Assembly (NCBI RefSeq): GCF_023546765.1
Contig: NZ_CP097484.1
Span: 4,781,501 to 4,845,500 of the forward strand
Source: Methylobacterium tardum
Lineage (GTDB): Bacteria > Pseudomonadota > Alphaproteobacteria > Rhizobiales > Beijerinckiaceae
Reading direction: 5' to 3'
DNA length: 64,000 nucleotides
Under the pieces are notes generated by a model. The model was not told where the DNA came from. It saw only the letters and a list, made by a program, of their open reading frames with translations, and ran no database searches. Position numbers and translations under genes: made by a program. Below, in pieces: positions 44,344 through 53,831 of the stretch; position 1 is the stretch's first letter; each line of letters starts with the position of its first letter.

Positions 44344-45834
44344 TCAGCGGCCCGCCGCGACGGCAGGGTTCCGGCCGCCGAGGCTCAGCGCCGCGTTCAC
44401 CACCACCGCCACGACGATGTTCACGGCGAGCGCCAGCAGCCCGGTGTAGAGCGTGAACTTCGCGTCGCCGAGCGTCAGGGTGTGCAGGGGCTTCAGCCCG
44501 TCCGACCACGCGATGGCGCTGCCGGCCACGAAGCCGACCGCCCAGCCGGCCAGGAGGGCCGGGGCGCGGAACCACGACACGTAGAGGCCGAAGACCAGCG
44601 CCGGCAGGGTCTGCAGGATCCACAGGCCGCCCAGCAACTGCAGGTCGAGGGCGAACTGCGTCGGCAGGACCAGGATCGCCACCAGCGCGCCGATCTTGAC
44701 CAGCATCGAGGTGATCTTGGCGACCTGCGCCTCGCCGGACGGGGTGACGTTCGGGTTGACGTAGGCCTTCCAGACGTTGCGCGAGAACAGATTGGCCGCG
44801 CCGATCGACATCACCGCCGCCGGCACCAGCGCGCCGATGGCGATCGCCGCGAAGGCGAAGCCCGCGAACCAGCCCGGGAACAGCGTCTTGAACAGGGCCG
44901 GCACGACGTCGTTGTTGCTCGTCACCTTCAGGCCGGCGGCGTGGCCCATGTAGCCGAGCATGGCCAGCAGGCCGAGGAGCAGCGTGTAGGCCGGCAGCAG
45001 CACGGCGTTCTTGCGGATCGTGTTGCCGCCCGACGAGGCGAAGATGCCGGTGAGCGTGTGCGGGTACATGAAGGCCGCGAGCGCCGAGCCGAGCGCGAGC
45101 GACGCGTAGGGCAGGATCTGCGCCGGGCTGAGCAGGATGCCGCCCGAGCCCTTGGCCTTGAAGGCGGCGTCGGCCGCGTCGAACACCGCGCCGTAGCCGC
45201 CGAGCTTCGAGGGCACGATCGCCACCGCCACCAGCACCACGACGTAGATCATGATGTCCTTGACGAAGGCGATCAGCGCCGGCGCCCGCAGGCCCGACGA
45301 GTAGGTGTAGAAGGCCAGCACCAGGAAGGCGACGATCAGCGGGATCTCGCCGTGCAGCCCCAACGCCTTGATCGCCACCTCCATGCCGATCAGCTGGAGC
45401 GCGATGTAGGGCATGGTGGCGATCACGCCGGTCAGCGCGACCGCGAGTTCCAGCGTCCGCGAGCCGTAGGTGCCGTACACGACGTCGCCCGCCGTGACGT
45501 AGCCCTTGTCCTTGGCGGCCTGCCACAGGACCGGCATCACCGCGAACACGAACGGATAGACGATGATCGTGTAGGGCAAGGCGAAGAAGCCGTAGGCGCC
45601 CACGGCGTAGACCAGGGCCGGCACCGCGATGACCGTGTAGGCGGTGTAGAAGTCGCCGCCGATCAGGAACCACGTGATCCAGGTGCCGAACTTGCGGCCG
45701 CCCAGGCCCCACTCGTCGAGATGGGCCAGCGTCTCGGGCCGGCGCCAGCGCGCGGCCACGAAGCCCATCACGGTCACGAGCAGGAAGAAGAAGACGAAGA
45801 CCGACAGCGCCGGGATGTCGAGATCAGCGGTCAT
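44344..45834 (-). CDS. sodium:solute symporter (MctP-like monocarboxylate permease)
   Basis: 496 residues with about 13 membrane helices. The N-terminal ALSVFVFFFLLVTVMGFVAARWRR and the LGGRKFGTWITWFLIGGDFYTAYT segment are typical of the solute:sodium symporter family, close to MctP of rhizobia, which takes up lactate, pyruvate and other monocarboxylates. YIALQLIGMEVAIKALG and QYCAxP-like core helices follow. It overlaps the small DUF3311 gene by 11 bases, the normal pairing for MctP-type permeases. Confidence 0.9.
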   Translation of the reverse strand: MTADLDIPALSVFVFFFLLVTVMGFVAARWRRPETLAHLDEWGLGGRKFGTWITWFLIGGDFYTAYTVIAVPALVYAVGAYGFFALPYTIIVYPFVFAVMPVLWQAAKDKGYVTAGDVVYGTYGSRTLELAVALTGVIATMPYIALQLIGMEVAIKALGLHGEIPLIVAFLVLAFYTYSSGLRAPALIAFVKDIMIYVVVLVAVAIVPSKLGGYGAVFDAADAAFKAKGSGGILLSPAQILPYASLALGSALAAFMYPHTLTGIFASSGGNTIRKNAVLLPAYTLLLGLLAMLGYMGHAAGLKVTSNNDVVPALFKTLFPGWFAGFAFAAIAIGALVPAAVMSIGAANLFSRNVWKAYVNPNVTPSGEAQVAKITSMLVKIGALVAILVLPTQFALDLQLLGGLWILQTLPALVFGLYVSWFRAPALLAGWAVGFVAGSAIAWSDGLKPLHTLTLGDAKFTLYTGLLALAVNIVVAVVVNAALSLGGRNPAVAAGR

Positions 45835-46021
45835 CGCGCACGGCCCGGTAGACGACGTAGAGGATCAGCGAGGTCAGCGGCACCCAGGCCAGCTGGTACC
45901 AGTAGAAGAACGGGAAGCCGAACAGCATCGGATCGTGCTGGTTGTAGAACGGCACCCACAAGAGCCCCAGGAAGGGCAGCAGCAGGAGCCACATCAGCGG
46001 CGAGCGGCGTCGGGTTTCCAT
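45824..46021 (-). CDS. DUF3311 small membrane partner of the symporter
   Basis: 65 residues and two membrane helices (MWLLLLPFLGLLWVPFYN and FYWYQLAWVPLTSLILYVVY) with the conserved P-F-Y-N and F-P-F-F-Y-W-Y-Q motifs of DUF3311. It precedes and overlaps the symporter gene by 11 bases. Members almost always pair with sodium:solute symporters of this type and are assumed to help assembly or activity. First gene of the operon, divergent from cstA. Confidence 0.9.
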   Translation of the reverse strand: METRRRSPLMWLLLLPFLGLLWVPFYNQHDPMLFGFPFFYWYQLAWVPLTSLILYVVYRAVRDDR

Positions 46022-46234
46022 GATCCGGCCCGGTGAGGAGAGCAGGTCCGTGACGAGGGGCCGCCGTTACAGGCGGCGGTCATCGTGCGGTCCGGAGCGC
46101 TGCATCACAGCTCGGATCGCTTGCGTCAACGGGAGACCGATAGGATAAACCGACCCTGTCGCACGGGATCCTAGAATTCCGGCCGGAGGCCAGAACGGCC
46201 GCCCGAGCCCGAGGCGACGCGCAGGGAGTGGGAC

Positions 46235-48294
46235 ATGGGTTCGGCGATCGGCAGGCATGGGCCCTGGGCCCTCGTGGGGGCGCTCGGCGCCGCGGCGCTG
46301 GCGATCGTGGCGAGCCAGCGCGGCGAGACCATCAACGCCCTCTGGATCGTGGTCGCCTCGGTCTGCACCTACCTCATCGCCTACCGGTACTACGCCAAGT
46401 TCATCGCCGACAAGGTGATGCGCCTCGACCCGAAGCGCGTGACGCCGGCCGTGCGCCACAATGACGGGCTCGATTACGTGCCCACCAACCGCGGCGTCCT
46501 GTTCGGCCACCATTTCGCGGCGATCGCGGGCGCGGGTCCGCTGGTCGGCCCGGTGCTCGCCGCCCAGATGGGCTACCTGCCCGGCATGCTCTGGATCCTG
46601 GCCGGCGTCGTGCTCGCCGGCGCCGTGCAGGACTTCATGGTCCTGTTCGTGTCAATGCGCCGGGACGGGCGCTCGCTCGGCGAGCTGATCCGGGCCGAGC
46701 TCGGCACCATACCGGGCATCATCGCCCTGTTCGGCACCTTCCTGATCATGGTGATCCTGCTCGCCGTGCTGGCGCTGATCGTCGTCAAGGCACTGGCCGA
46801 GAGCCCCTGGGGCACCTTCACGGTGATGTCGGCGATCCCGATCGCCATGCTGATGGGCGTCTATTCGCGCTACATCCGGCCGGGCAAGATCGGCGAGGTC
46901 TCGATCCTCGGCTTCGTCCTGCTGATGCTGGCGATCGTGGCCGGCGGCTCGGTGGCGTCGAGCCCGGTCTGGGGCCCGGCCTTCACCTTCACGGGCCCGC
47001 AGCTCTGCTGGATGCTGATCGGCTACGGCTTCGTGGCGTCGATCCTGCCGGTCTGGCTGCTGCTGGCGCCGCGCGACTACCTGTCGACCTTCCTCAAGAT
47101 CGGAACCATCGTGGGCCTCGCCCTCGGCATCGCCTTCGTGGCGCCGCACATGCAGATGCCGGCGGTCACCAAGTTCGTGGACGGCACCGGACCGGTCTGG
47201 GCGGGCAGCCTGTTCCCGTTCCTGTTCATCACCATCGCGTGCGGCGCAGTCTCGGGCTTCCACGCCCTGATCTCGTCGGGCACCACCCCGAAGCTGATCG
47301 CCAGCGAGTCCGACGCCCGCTTCATCGGCTACGGCGGCATGCTGATGGAATCCTTCGTTGCGATCATGGCGCTGGTCTCGGCCTGCGTGATCGACCCGGG
47401 CGTCTACTTCACGATGAACTCGCCGGCCGCCCTGGTCGGCACGACGCCCGAGACGGCGGCCGCGGCCGTGACCAAGCTCGGCTTCGCCACGACGCCCGAA
47501 ATCATCACCCAAACCGCCGCCGACGTCGGCGAGCACACGATCATCTCGCGGGCCGGCGGCGCGCCGACGCTCGCGGTCGGCATGGCCCACATCATCTCGT
47601 CGGCCATCGGCGGCAAGGCGATGATGGCCTTCTGGTACCATTTCGCGATCCTGTTCGAGGCCCTGTTCATCCTCACGGCCGTGGATGCGGGCACCCGCGC
47701 CTGCCGGTTCATGGTGCAGGATCTCGTCGCGCTGGCGGTGCCGTCGTTCAAGAACACCACGTCGTGGGGGCCGAGCATCGCGGCGACCGCCATCTCGGTG
47801 GGCGCCTGGGGCTACTTCCTCTACCAGGGCGTGACCGACCCGCTGGGCGGCATCAACACCCTGTGGCCGCTCTTCGGCATCTCGAACCAGATGCTGGCCG
47901 CGGTGGCGCTGACGCTCTGCACGGTGGTAATCTTCAAGATGAAGCGCGAGCGCTACGCGTTCGTGACCATCATCCCGACCGCGTGGCTGTGCATCTGCAC
48001 CCTCACGGCCGGCTGGCAGAAGATCTTCTCGGCCGACCCGAAGATCGGCTTCCTGGCCCATGCCGAGCGCTACGCAGCCGCCGCCGCGGAGGGCAAGGTT
48101 CTGGCCCCGGCCAAGAACGCCGATCAGATGAGCCAGATCATCCTCAACGACCGGATCGACGCGGTGCTGGCGGCCCTGTTCATCGGCCTCGTCGTCGCCA
48201 TCGCGGGCTTCGGCATCGCCGCCTGCGTGAAGGCGTGGCGCGCGGATCGCTGGACCGCCCTGGAGACCGAGCCCCGCCTGCCGCGGCGGAGTAG
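46235..48294 (+). pseudogene. cstA: carbon starvation protein CstA, stop missed by one base
   Basis: A peptide/pyruvate transporter of the CstA family with about 16-18 membrane helices. Typical segments are NALWIVVASVCTYLIAYRYYAKFI, DYVPTNRGVLFGHHFAAIAGAGPLVGP, MRRDGRSLGELI, ISSGTTPKLIASESDARFIGYGG and PLFGISNQMLAAVAL. The natural end is TAG 48292-48294, just before ybdD, but in the sequence as given the frame runs past it to 48958. Adding one C to the CCCC at 48272-48275 gives a 686-residue protein ending PPPAAAE, the normal length. GGGAG precedes ATG 46235. Probably intact in the living cell. Confidence 0.85.
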
Positions 48295-48302
48295 GACGCG
48301 CC

Positions 48303-48524
48303 ATGCTGCAACAGCCCAACCTGCGGGACCGGCTCCGGACGCTGTCCAAATGCGTGTGCGACGGCGCCCGGCTGATGGTGGGACAGGGGGATTACGCGGC
48401 CTATGCCGACCATATCCGCCGCACCCATCCCGACCGGTCGCCGATGACCGAGGTGGAGTTCTTCCGCAACCGGGAGAACGCCCGCTTCGGGGTCGGCAAC
48501 ACGTCCGGGTTCCGCTGCTGCTGA
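48303..48524 (+). CDS. ybdD: YbdD/YjiX family protein (CstA partner)
   Basis: 73 residues. Matches the short YbdD/YjiX family (DUF466): LRTLSKCVCDGARLMVGQGDYAAYADHIRRTHPDRSPMTEVEFFRNRENARFG, with the invariant basic and acidic residues and a C-terminal GFRCC. It is almost always the gene after cstA or btsT and is needed for pyruvate or peptide uptake by that carrier. Starts 8 bases after the natural cstA stop. The two form one unit. Confidence 0.93.
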   Translation: MLQQPNLRDRLRTLSKCVCDGARLMVGQGDYAAYADHIRRTHPDRSPMTEVEFFRNRENARFGVGNTSGFRCC

Positions 48525-48546
48525 CAATCGGACCAGTGGGCCGGTT

Positions 48547-48637
48547 CGTCTTCGCGAGCGGAGCGAAGCCATCCAGTTGCGCCACGCCGACAGAGGTCGC
48601 GCGGCCCTGGATGGCTTCGCTCCGCTCGCAAGGACGG
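48547..48637. repeat. intergenic palindromic repeat, family C
   Basis: CGTC-TTCGCGAGCGGAGCGAAGCCATCCAG and CTGGATGGCTTCGCTCCGCTCGCAAGGACG are nearly perfect inverted arms (about 29 bases each, with a 30-base loop). It sits 22 bases after the ybdD stop. A related copy is at 58221. Confidence 0.85.
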
Positions 48638-48748
48638 TGGCGTGTCTTCGCCGCAGACCGAGCCCCGCCGCTGTGCGGAGCCGATCCGGCCCGACCGGCG
48701 TTTGTCACCCCGGAGGGCCGTCCGGTCCTCACCGGATGCGGAAGGCCG

Positions 48749-48958
48749 ATGACCGACGACAGCGCGCAGGACCGGACCGAGCCGACGGAGCCCAGGGCCG
48801 TCAACACCGCCCATGCCTGGGAGCGGGCCTACTGGGCGCGCCGGTTCATGGTGCCGGTGGAGCAGGTCGAGGCCGCCGTGGCGGAGGTCGGCGACGAGCC
48901 GGCCCGCGTGGCCGCCCATCTGGGGCGGGATTGGCCGGGCCATGAACCGGCGACCTGA
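48749..48958 (+). CDS. DUF3606 domain protein
   Basis: 69 residues. The C-terminal half matches the DUF3606 pattern YWARRFMVPVEQVEAAVAEVGDEPARVAAHLG, a small helical domain of unknown role found in many alpha- and betaproteobacteria, often induced by stress. GGAAGG lies about 4 bases before ATG 48749. In the raw sequence it is in frame with cstA because the cstA stop is missed, but it is a separate gene; the family resemblance ends near 48958. Confidence 0.7.
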   Translation: MTDDSAQDRTEPTEPRAVNTAHAWERAYWARRFMVPVEQVEAAVAEVGDEPARVAAHLGRDWPGHEPAT

Positions 48959-49042
48959 ATCCGGCATCCCCGGGGCAAGCTCGGCCGGATCTTGACTCGG
49001 CGGCCACAATATCCGCCACTTCCGATCCGACGGGAGGTCGGC

Positions 49043-49477
49043 ATGAGCATTTTCCAGGACGCCATCCTTCGGTTCGGCCGCACGATCATGTCGTATGCGG
49101 GCGATGCGGTCTTCCTGCAGGCCTCGGTCTCGTCCGCGGCCAACGTCATCGTGGCCGACGGCGACGTGGCCGAGGAGGAGATCGAGTCGGCGATCGCCGG
49201 CATCCGCGCCAACCCGATCCTCGAGAAATCCTACGACACCCTTCGGGTCGAGCAGGAGCTCTACGAGGCGATCGCCCGGGCCAAGACCCGGGCCGGGCGC
49301 CTGGAGAACCTGCGCCTCGTCGGCGCCATCGCGGAGCGGCCGATCGAGCAGCGGCAGGACGTGTTCCTGATCGGCGCCGACGTGGCCGATTTCGGCGGTA
49401 TCAGCGCGGTCGAGCACAAGGCGCTCGACGAGATCGCGGCGGCGCTGCAGGTGGACAAGGCCGCGCTGCTGCGCTGA
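49043..49477 (+). CDS. TerB-like tellurite-resistance family protein
   Basis: 144 residues. A seven-helix acidic TerB-type fold is suggested by VSSAANVIVADGDVAEEEIESAIAGI near residues 28-53, DVADFGGISAVEHKALDEIAAALQVDKAAL near the C terminus, and the paired acidic D-G-x-x-x-x-E motifs. TerB proteins bind metal at the membrane and help with tellurite and oxidant stress; the exact role is unknown. GGGAGG 5 bases before ATG 49043 gives a firm start. No other ter gene is near. Confidence 0.85.
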   Translation: MSIFQDAILRFGRTIMSYAGDAVFLQASVSSAANVIVADGDVAEEEIESAIAGIRANPILEKSYDTLRVEQELYEAIARAKTRAGRLENLRLVGAIAERPIEQRQDVFLIGADVADFGGISAVEHKALDEIAAALQVDKAALLR

Positions 49478-49556
49478 CCGGCAGCGCAGGTCGAGGAATG
49501 TCATCCCGCTGTCGTGGCCGCCTGCGATGGGCGCCCGGCCAGCTGGAGCGCTTCCA

Positions 49557-51128
49557 ATGTCCGCGAGTCGTCGTCAGATCCTGCTCTCCGGAGGCGCGGG
49601 CCTCGTCGGGCTCGCCTCCGGCCTCGCACGCCCCGGCCTGAGCCGCGCGGCCGACCGGCCGCTCCTGACCCACGGTCTCCAGTCGGGCGATGTCGGCATC
49701 GACTCGGCGGCGGTCTGGGCGCGGTCCGACCGGCCCGCCCGGGCTGTCATCGAGTGGGCGACCACCGAGAGCTTCTCCGACATCCGCGGCGGCGTGTTCG
49801 CCGACGCGCTCCCCGAGACCGACGGCACCGTGAAGGTGGCGCTGACCGGACTGCCGGCGGGCCAGGACGTGTTCTACCGGGTCCGCCTTCAGGACATCGC
49901 CGCGCCGACGATCGTGGGCCCGGCACAGGTCGGGCGGTTCCGCACCGCGCCGGCGGACCGGCGCTCCGTGTCGTTCTGCTGGTCGGGCGACACGGCCGGC
50001 CAGGGCTGGGGCATCGGCGAGGCCCGGGGCGGCATGACGATCTACTCCGCCATCCTGAAGAACCGGCCGGACTTCTTCATCCATTCCGGCGACACGATCT
50101 ACGCGGACGGGCCGATCGCCTCCGAGGTGACGCTCCCCGACGGCAGCCTCTGGCGCAACCGGGTGACCGAGGCGGTCTCCAAGCCCGCCGAGACGCTCGC
50201 GGAGTTCCGCGGCCGGCACAAGTACAATCTCACCGACCGGAACGTGCTGGCGATGAACGCCGCCGTGCCGATCCTGGCGCAGTGGGACGACCACGAGGTC
50301 ACCAACAACTGGTGGCCGGGCGAGCCCCTCACCCGGGCCGAGCACCTGAAGAAGAAATACGCCGACCCGAACGTGCTGGCGCTGCAGCTGCGCGCGGCAC
50401 GCGCGTTCCACGAGTACATGCCGATGCGCTTCGAGCCGTCCGAGCCCGGCCGCGTCTACCGCAAGATCGCCTACGGGCCGCTGGTTGACGTGTTCATGCT
50501 CGACATGCGCTCCTACCGGGGCCCGAACGGCGAGAACCGGCAGACGGAATACGGGCCCGACGCCTACTTCCTCGGGCCGCAACAGCTCGCGTGGCTGAAG
50601 CGGGCGCTGCTCGAGTCGCGCGCCACCTGGAAGGTGATCGCCGCCGACATGCCGCTCGGCCTCGTGGTGACCTACGACACCGACCGCAACTTCGGCTCGG
50701 AGGCGGTGGCGCAGGGCGACGGGCCGCCGCTCGGACGCGAGCTGGAGATCGCCGACCTCCTACGCTTCATCAAGAGCGCCGGCATCCGCAACACGGTCTG
50801 GCTGACCGCCGACGTGCACTACACGGCGGCCCACTACTACGACCCCAACAGGGCGCAGTTTCAGGATTTCGACCCGTTCTGGGAATTCGTCTCCGGGCCG
50901 CTGCACGCCGGGACCTTTGGGCCGAACGCCCTCGACAACACGTTCGGGCCGCAGCTGCGCTTCGTGAAGGCGCCCGAGAAGGGGCAGGTGAACCTGTCCC
51001 CGGCGGCCGGATACCAGTTCTTCGGCCATGTGGCGGTCGACGGCGCCACCGAGCAGATGACCGTGACCCTCAAGGACGCGGCCGACACCGACCTCTGGCA
51101 CGTCACGCTCGATCCCGCGAAGGCGTGA
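49557..51128 (+). CDS. PhoD-type alkaline phosphatase/phosphodiesterase, Tat-exported
   Basis: 523 residues. An N-terminal twin-arginine signal (SRRQILLSGGAGLVGLASG) precedes the purple-acid-like PhoD fold: SGDTAGQGWG (metal Asp), FFIHSGDTIYADGPI (metal site), QWDDHEVTNNW (DDHE), and MRSYRGPNGENRQTE and TADVHYTAAHYY (histidine ligands). PhoD enzymes use calcium and iron to cut phosphomonoesters or diesters in the periplasm, often under phosphate limitation; no pho box was identified. ATG 49557 has GGAG upstream. Single gene. Confidence 0.9.
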   Translation: MSASRRQILLSGGAGLVGLASGLARPGLSRAADRPLLTHGLQSGDVGIDSAAVWARSDRPARAVIEWATTESFSDIRGGVFADALPETDGTVKVALTGLPAGQDVFYRVRLQDIAAPTIVGPAQVGRFRTAPADRRSVSFCWSGDTAGQGWGIGEARGGMTIYSAILKNRPDFFIHSGDTIYADGPIASEVTLPDGSLWRNRVTEAVSKPAETLAEFRGRHKYNLTDRNVLAMNAAVPILAQWDDHEVTNNWWPGEPLTRAEHLKKKYADPNVLALQLRAARAFHEYMPMRFEPSEPGRVYRKIAYGPLVDVFMLDMRSYRGPNGENRQTEYGPDAYFLGPQQLAWLKRALLESRATWKVIAADMPLGLVVTYDTDRNFGSEAVAQGDGPPLGRELEIADLLRFIKSAGIRNTVWLTADVHYTAAHYYDPNRAQFQDFDPFWEFVSGPLHAGTFGPNALDNTFGPQLRFVKAPEKGQVNLSPAAGYQFFGHVAVDGATEQMTVTLKDAADTDLWHVTLDPAKA

Positions 51129-51144
51129 GGCGGGCGTACGCGCC

Positions 51145-51257
51145 CGTCATCCCGGGGCCGCGCAGCGGAGCCCGGGATCCAGGCACGCCGCGGTGCCCGT
51201 GTCGGCGCTGACGGTGTTCATGGTTCCGGGCTCGCCGCACGGCGCCCCGGAATGACG
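51145..51257. repeat. intergenic palindromic repeat, family A
   Basis: CGTCATCCCGGGGCCGCGCAGCGGAGCCCGGGATCCAGG on the left (51145-51183) and, inverted, the CGTCATTCCGGGGCGCCGTGCGGCGAGCCCGGAA unit on the right (51224-51257). The halves are the same two sub-types as at 43231, in swapped order. It lies between convergent phoD and the CBS gene. Confidence 0.85.
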
Positions 51258-51292
51258 ATTCCCGCACAGGCGGACCGGCGAGAGCCCCGCCC

Positions 51293-51724
51293 CTACGCCA
51301 TCGTGATGTAGTCGCGCAGGGCCTGATGTTCGGCCTCGACGGTGGCGATCTTGCGCGCGACCACGTCGCCGATCGAGACGAGCCCGATCAGGCGGCCGTC
51401 CTCGCAGACCGGCACGTGGCGGAAGCGGCCGTCCGTCATCAGCGCCATGACCTCCTCGATCGTCGCGCTCTTGGTGCAGGTCGTGACCGCAGCCGTCATG
51501 TGGGACGAGACCGGCGCATCGAAGGCCGAGCCGCCGTGCTGGGCGAGCGCCCGCATGATGTCGCGCTCGGAGATGATGCCCGCCACCGACCCGTCGGCCT
51601 GGGCGACCACCAGGGCGCCGATCCGCTTGTCGGCGAGGATCTGAATCACGTCCTCGAGGGTCTTGTCGGGGCTCACGGTGACGACGGAGCTGCCCTTCTC
51701 GGCGAGGATGCGTGCGACATTCAT
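51293..51724 (-). CDS. CBS-domain pair protein
   Basis: 143 residues made of two CBS domains: residues 12-65 (VVTVSPDKTLEDVIQILADKRIGALVV then GIISERDIMRALA) and 75-130 (AVTTCTKSATIEEVMALMTDGRFRHVPV then LIGLVSIGDVVARKI). CBS pairs bind adenine nucleotides and usually regulate an enzyme or channel domain; stand-alone ones like this may sense energy charge in trans. GGGAGAG before ATG 51724 is a clear ribosome site. Convergent with phoD. Confidence 0.92.
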   Translation of the reverse strand: MNVARILAEKGSSVVTVSPDKTLEDVIQILADKRIGALVVAQADGSVAGIISERDIMRALAQHGGSAFDAPVSSHMTAAVTTCTKSATIEEVMALMTDGRFRHVPVCEDGRLIGLVSIGDVVARKIATVEAEHQALRDYITMA

Positions 51725-51855
51725 GACTCTCTCCCTTGTGACGCGTCGGGTGCGCCGTCAGCCCACGGCGCCCGCGTTGCGCTGTCGTCCGGGTAGGCCC
51801 CGGCTCTTTCACATTGTGGCGAGTGTGTGACTGATCCAGCCGGTTGGCAAGGTGG

Positions 51856-52675
51856 TCAGTGCCGGCCGGGCTCCCGCGGATCGGCGAGGGGGAAGAGAAG
51901 GAAGCCCGCGACAAAGCCGCCCAGATGCGCGTCCCAGGCGATGGCCGCGCTCTCGCCGACGAGCGGCACGCTGACCAGTCCGAAGAGCAGGTTGGTCAGA
52001 AGCCAGATCACCAGAAACGAGACCGCCGTCCGGTTGCGCAGAAGCTCGGGGATTGTCTCGGCGGGCCGGTGCGGCGGCACCTGCCAGGACGGGCCGCCGT
52101 AGCCGGAGACCGGCGGCTGGAACACGAAGCGGGCGGCCGCGGCCATCAGCGCCGAGATCCCCGCCGAGGCGCCGACCAGCGGCCCCGCGCTCAGGGGATC
52201 GATCAGCACGTGGAGCAGGCCGCCGGCCGCCGTGCCGGCCAGCGCGAGCCCCCCCAGCGCAGGGCGCCGCAGCGCCGCGCCACCGGCGAGCCGAAGGCCG
52301 CGAGCCAGACGCTGTTGAAGATCACGTGCATCCACGAGCCGTGCAGCAGCGCGTAGGTGACCAGCGTCCAGGGCTGGAACGCGTGCTCGCCCACGATGAA
52401 GCGGGCGAAGGCCTCGCGCGCGGCCTCCAGGCTGGGGTCGCCGGTCTCGGCGGCGGCGCGGATCACTTCGGACGCGCGTCCGGGATCGAACCACAGGGTC
52501 CAGCGGGCCGGCACCAGCGCGAGGTCGAGGACGAGGCGGATGTCCCAGGTGTCCGGCAGCAGGAACTCGCGCACCGCCTGGATCGCCAGCAGCAGCCCGA
52601 TCGAGAGTGTCACCACCCCCGGCATGTTGAACACGGGCACGCGGCTCTGCCGCGGGAAATCGGGGAGGCATCCAT
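51856..52675 (-). pseudogene. rhomboid-family intramembrane serine protease, two apparent frame breaks
   Basis: The pieces fall in three frames but join into a typical rhomboid. N-terminal: ATG 52675, then FPRQSRVPVFNMPGVV. Middle helices: IVGEHAFQPWTLVTYALLHGSWMHVIFNSVWLAAFGSPV. C-terminal: LVGASAGISALM with the active serine (GASAG) and WDAHLGGFVAG with the catalytic His. Adding one C to the run at 52662-52665 (CCTCCCCGATT on the coding strand) and one G to the seven-G run at 52247-52253 yields 273 residues with no other defect. Both spots are homopolymers. Rhomboids cut transmembrane helices; the substrate is unknown. Confidence 0.8.
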
Positions 52676-53028
52676 CGCGGCACCATGTCGGGGCTGTGGC
52701 CGGCGGGGCAAGTCCCGGCGACGTATTGAATCTGCCGGATGAGAACGGCGCCCGTGAACTTTTCGGCTCCTATCGGGCGGCCCCGGCCAAGCTGGTTGTA
52801 AAGTTCGGTGGCTTCGCGCAGGTCTCTCGCCGGACACGTCGTTGATTCGATCCGCAATGCCTCAGGCGCCGGCCCTGAGCTCGATGCAGCACCGCAGGCG
52901 CGTCTCAGCCCGGGCGGCACGGCCCATGCGCCCTGCCGCCGCGAGCGCCCGGATCGACCGGCCACAGCCTCGCGGATGTGCCAGAATGATCCAGGGATCA
53001 AACACAGGCGTTTAGAGTCGGGACACCG
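52676..53028. other. intergenic region, nothing recognised
   Basis: 353 bases between the divergent rhomboid and PAS genes. Open frames on the minus strand give protein-like but start-less text (about 52690-52830) with no similarity I recognise. No clear promoter, hairpin or repeat stands out. Confidence 0.5.
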
Positions 53029-53628
53029 ATGAAGCATCCCACCAGCCGCATGCTCCACGCCTACTGGGAGCGATTGCGCGGAGAGCGCGCCGCGCCGGAG
53101 CGCGCCGAGATCGAACCGGGCGAGATCCGCCACCTCCTCGCCGACAGCCTGATCCTGGAACTCGACATGGCCGCTCGCTCGGCCACGATCCGGCTCGCCG
53201 GCACACGGGTCTGCGCCTTGTACGGGCGCGAATTGAAGGGCGAGGCTTTCGCCCGGCTCTGGGGCTCGCAGGCTCCGGACCCTTGGCGGATCGTCGAGAT
53301 CGTCGCCAGCGACACGCTCGGCGTGGTGGCGGGCCTGCGCGGCACCAACGGAGCCGGCGAGGCGGCGGATCTCGAGCTTTTGCTCCTGCCGCTGCGCCAC
53401 CGCGGTCGCACGCAGGTGCGCGCCCTCGGCGCGCTGAGCCTGGACGGCACGCCGCACTGGATCGGCCTGCGGCCGCTGATGCAGGCGGAGACGACGTCGC
53501 TGCGCATCCTGCCCAGCCGCCGCCCCGAGGCTGCGGTGCCCGCGCGGCCGGCCGTCCGGACCGCAACCAGCTACCCGGGCCCCGTGCGCCGCGGACACCT
53601 CCTCGTGCATGCCGGCGGGCGAGCCTGA
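53029..53628 (+). CDS. PAS-domain protein (PAS_5 type)
   Basis: 199 residues. The family is the small PAS_5 group of alphaproteobacteria: LHAYWERLRGERAAPERAEIEPGEIRHLLADSLILELD, RLAGTRVCALYGRELKGEAFARLW, and VAGLRGTNGAGEAADLELLLLPLRHRGRTQVRALGALS. PAS folds sense small molecules, light or redox; these short ones carry no output domain and may act with PilZ or diguanylate cyclase partners. A PilZ gene follows 203 bases later. The Pro/Ala-rich C terminus after about residue 155 looks unstructured. Confidence 0.8.
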   Translation: MKHPTSRMLHAYWERLRGERAAPERAEIEPGEIRHLLADSLILELDMAARSATIRLAGTRVCALYGRELKGEAFARLWGSQAPDPWRIVEIVASDTLGVVAGLRGTNGAGEAADLELLLLPLRHRGRTQVRALGALSLDGTPHWIGLRPLMQAETTSLRILPSRRPEAAVPARPAVRTATSYPGPVRRGHLLVHAGGRA

Positions 53629-53831
53629 ACGCCGGCCTGCCGCGAGACGAAACCGATTCCGGAGGCCGGCTACCTGACGTTGGCCGCGTTGGGCCGCCGG
53701 CGGGTCCGCCTGGACCCGCCCGGCAGCGGGCCGCGCGATGTCCGGACATCCTCAGAGAGTGGAAAATGGTTTCGTAACAGTCTGTGGCTAGCCTGCGGCC
53801 ACGATTACGACGGCGCAGGACCAATCTCAGG

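Noticed and set aside
46235..48958. A natural CstA-DUF3606 fusion protein
   Set aside because: The link between the two parts is antisense-like and frame-shifted ybdD sequence; one missing C explains the missed stop.
52690..52830. Minus-strand protein-like stretch (REATELYNQLGRGRP) upstream of the rhomboid gene
   Set aside because: No start codon, no ribosome site and no family; most likely chance.
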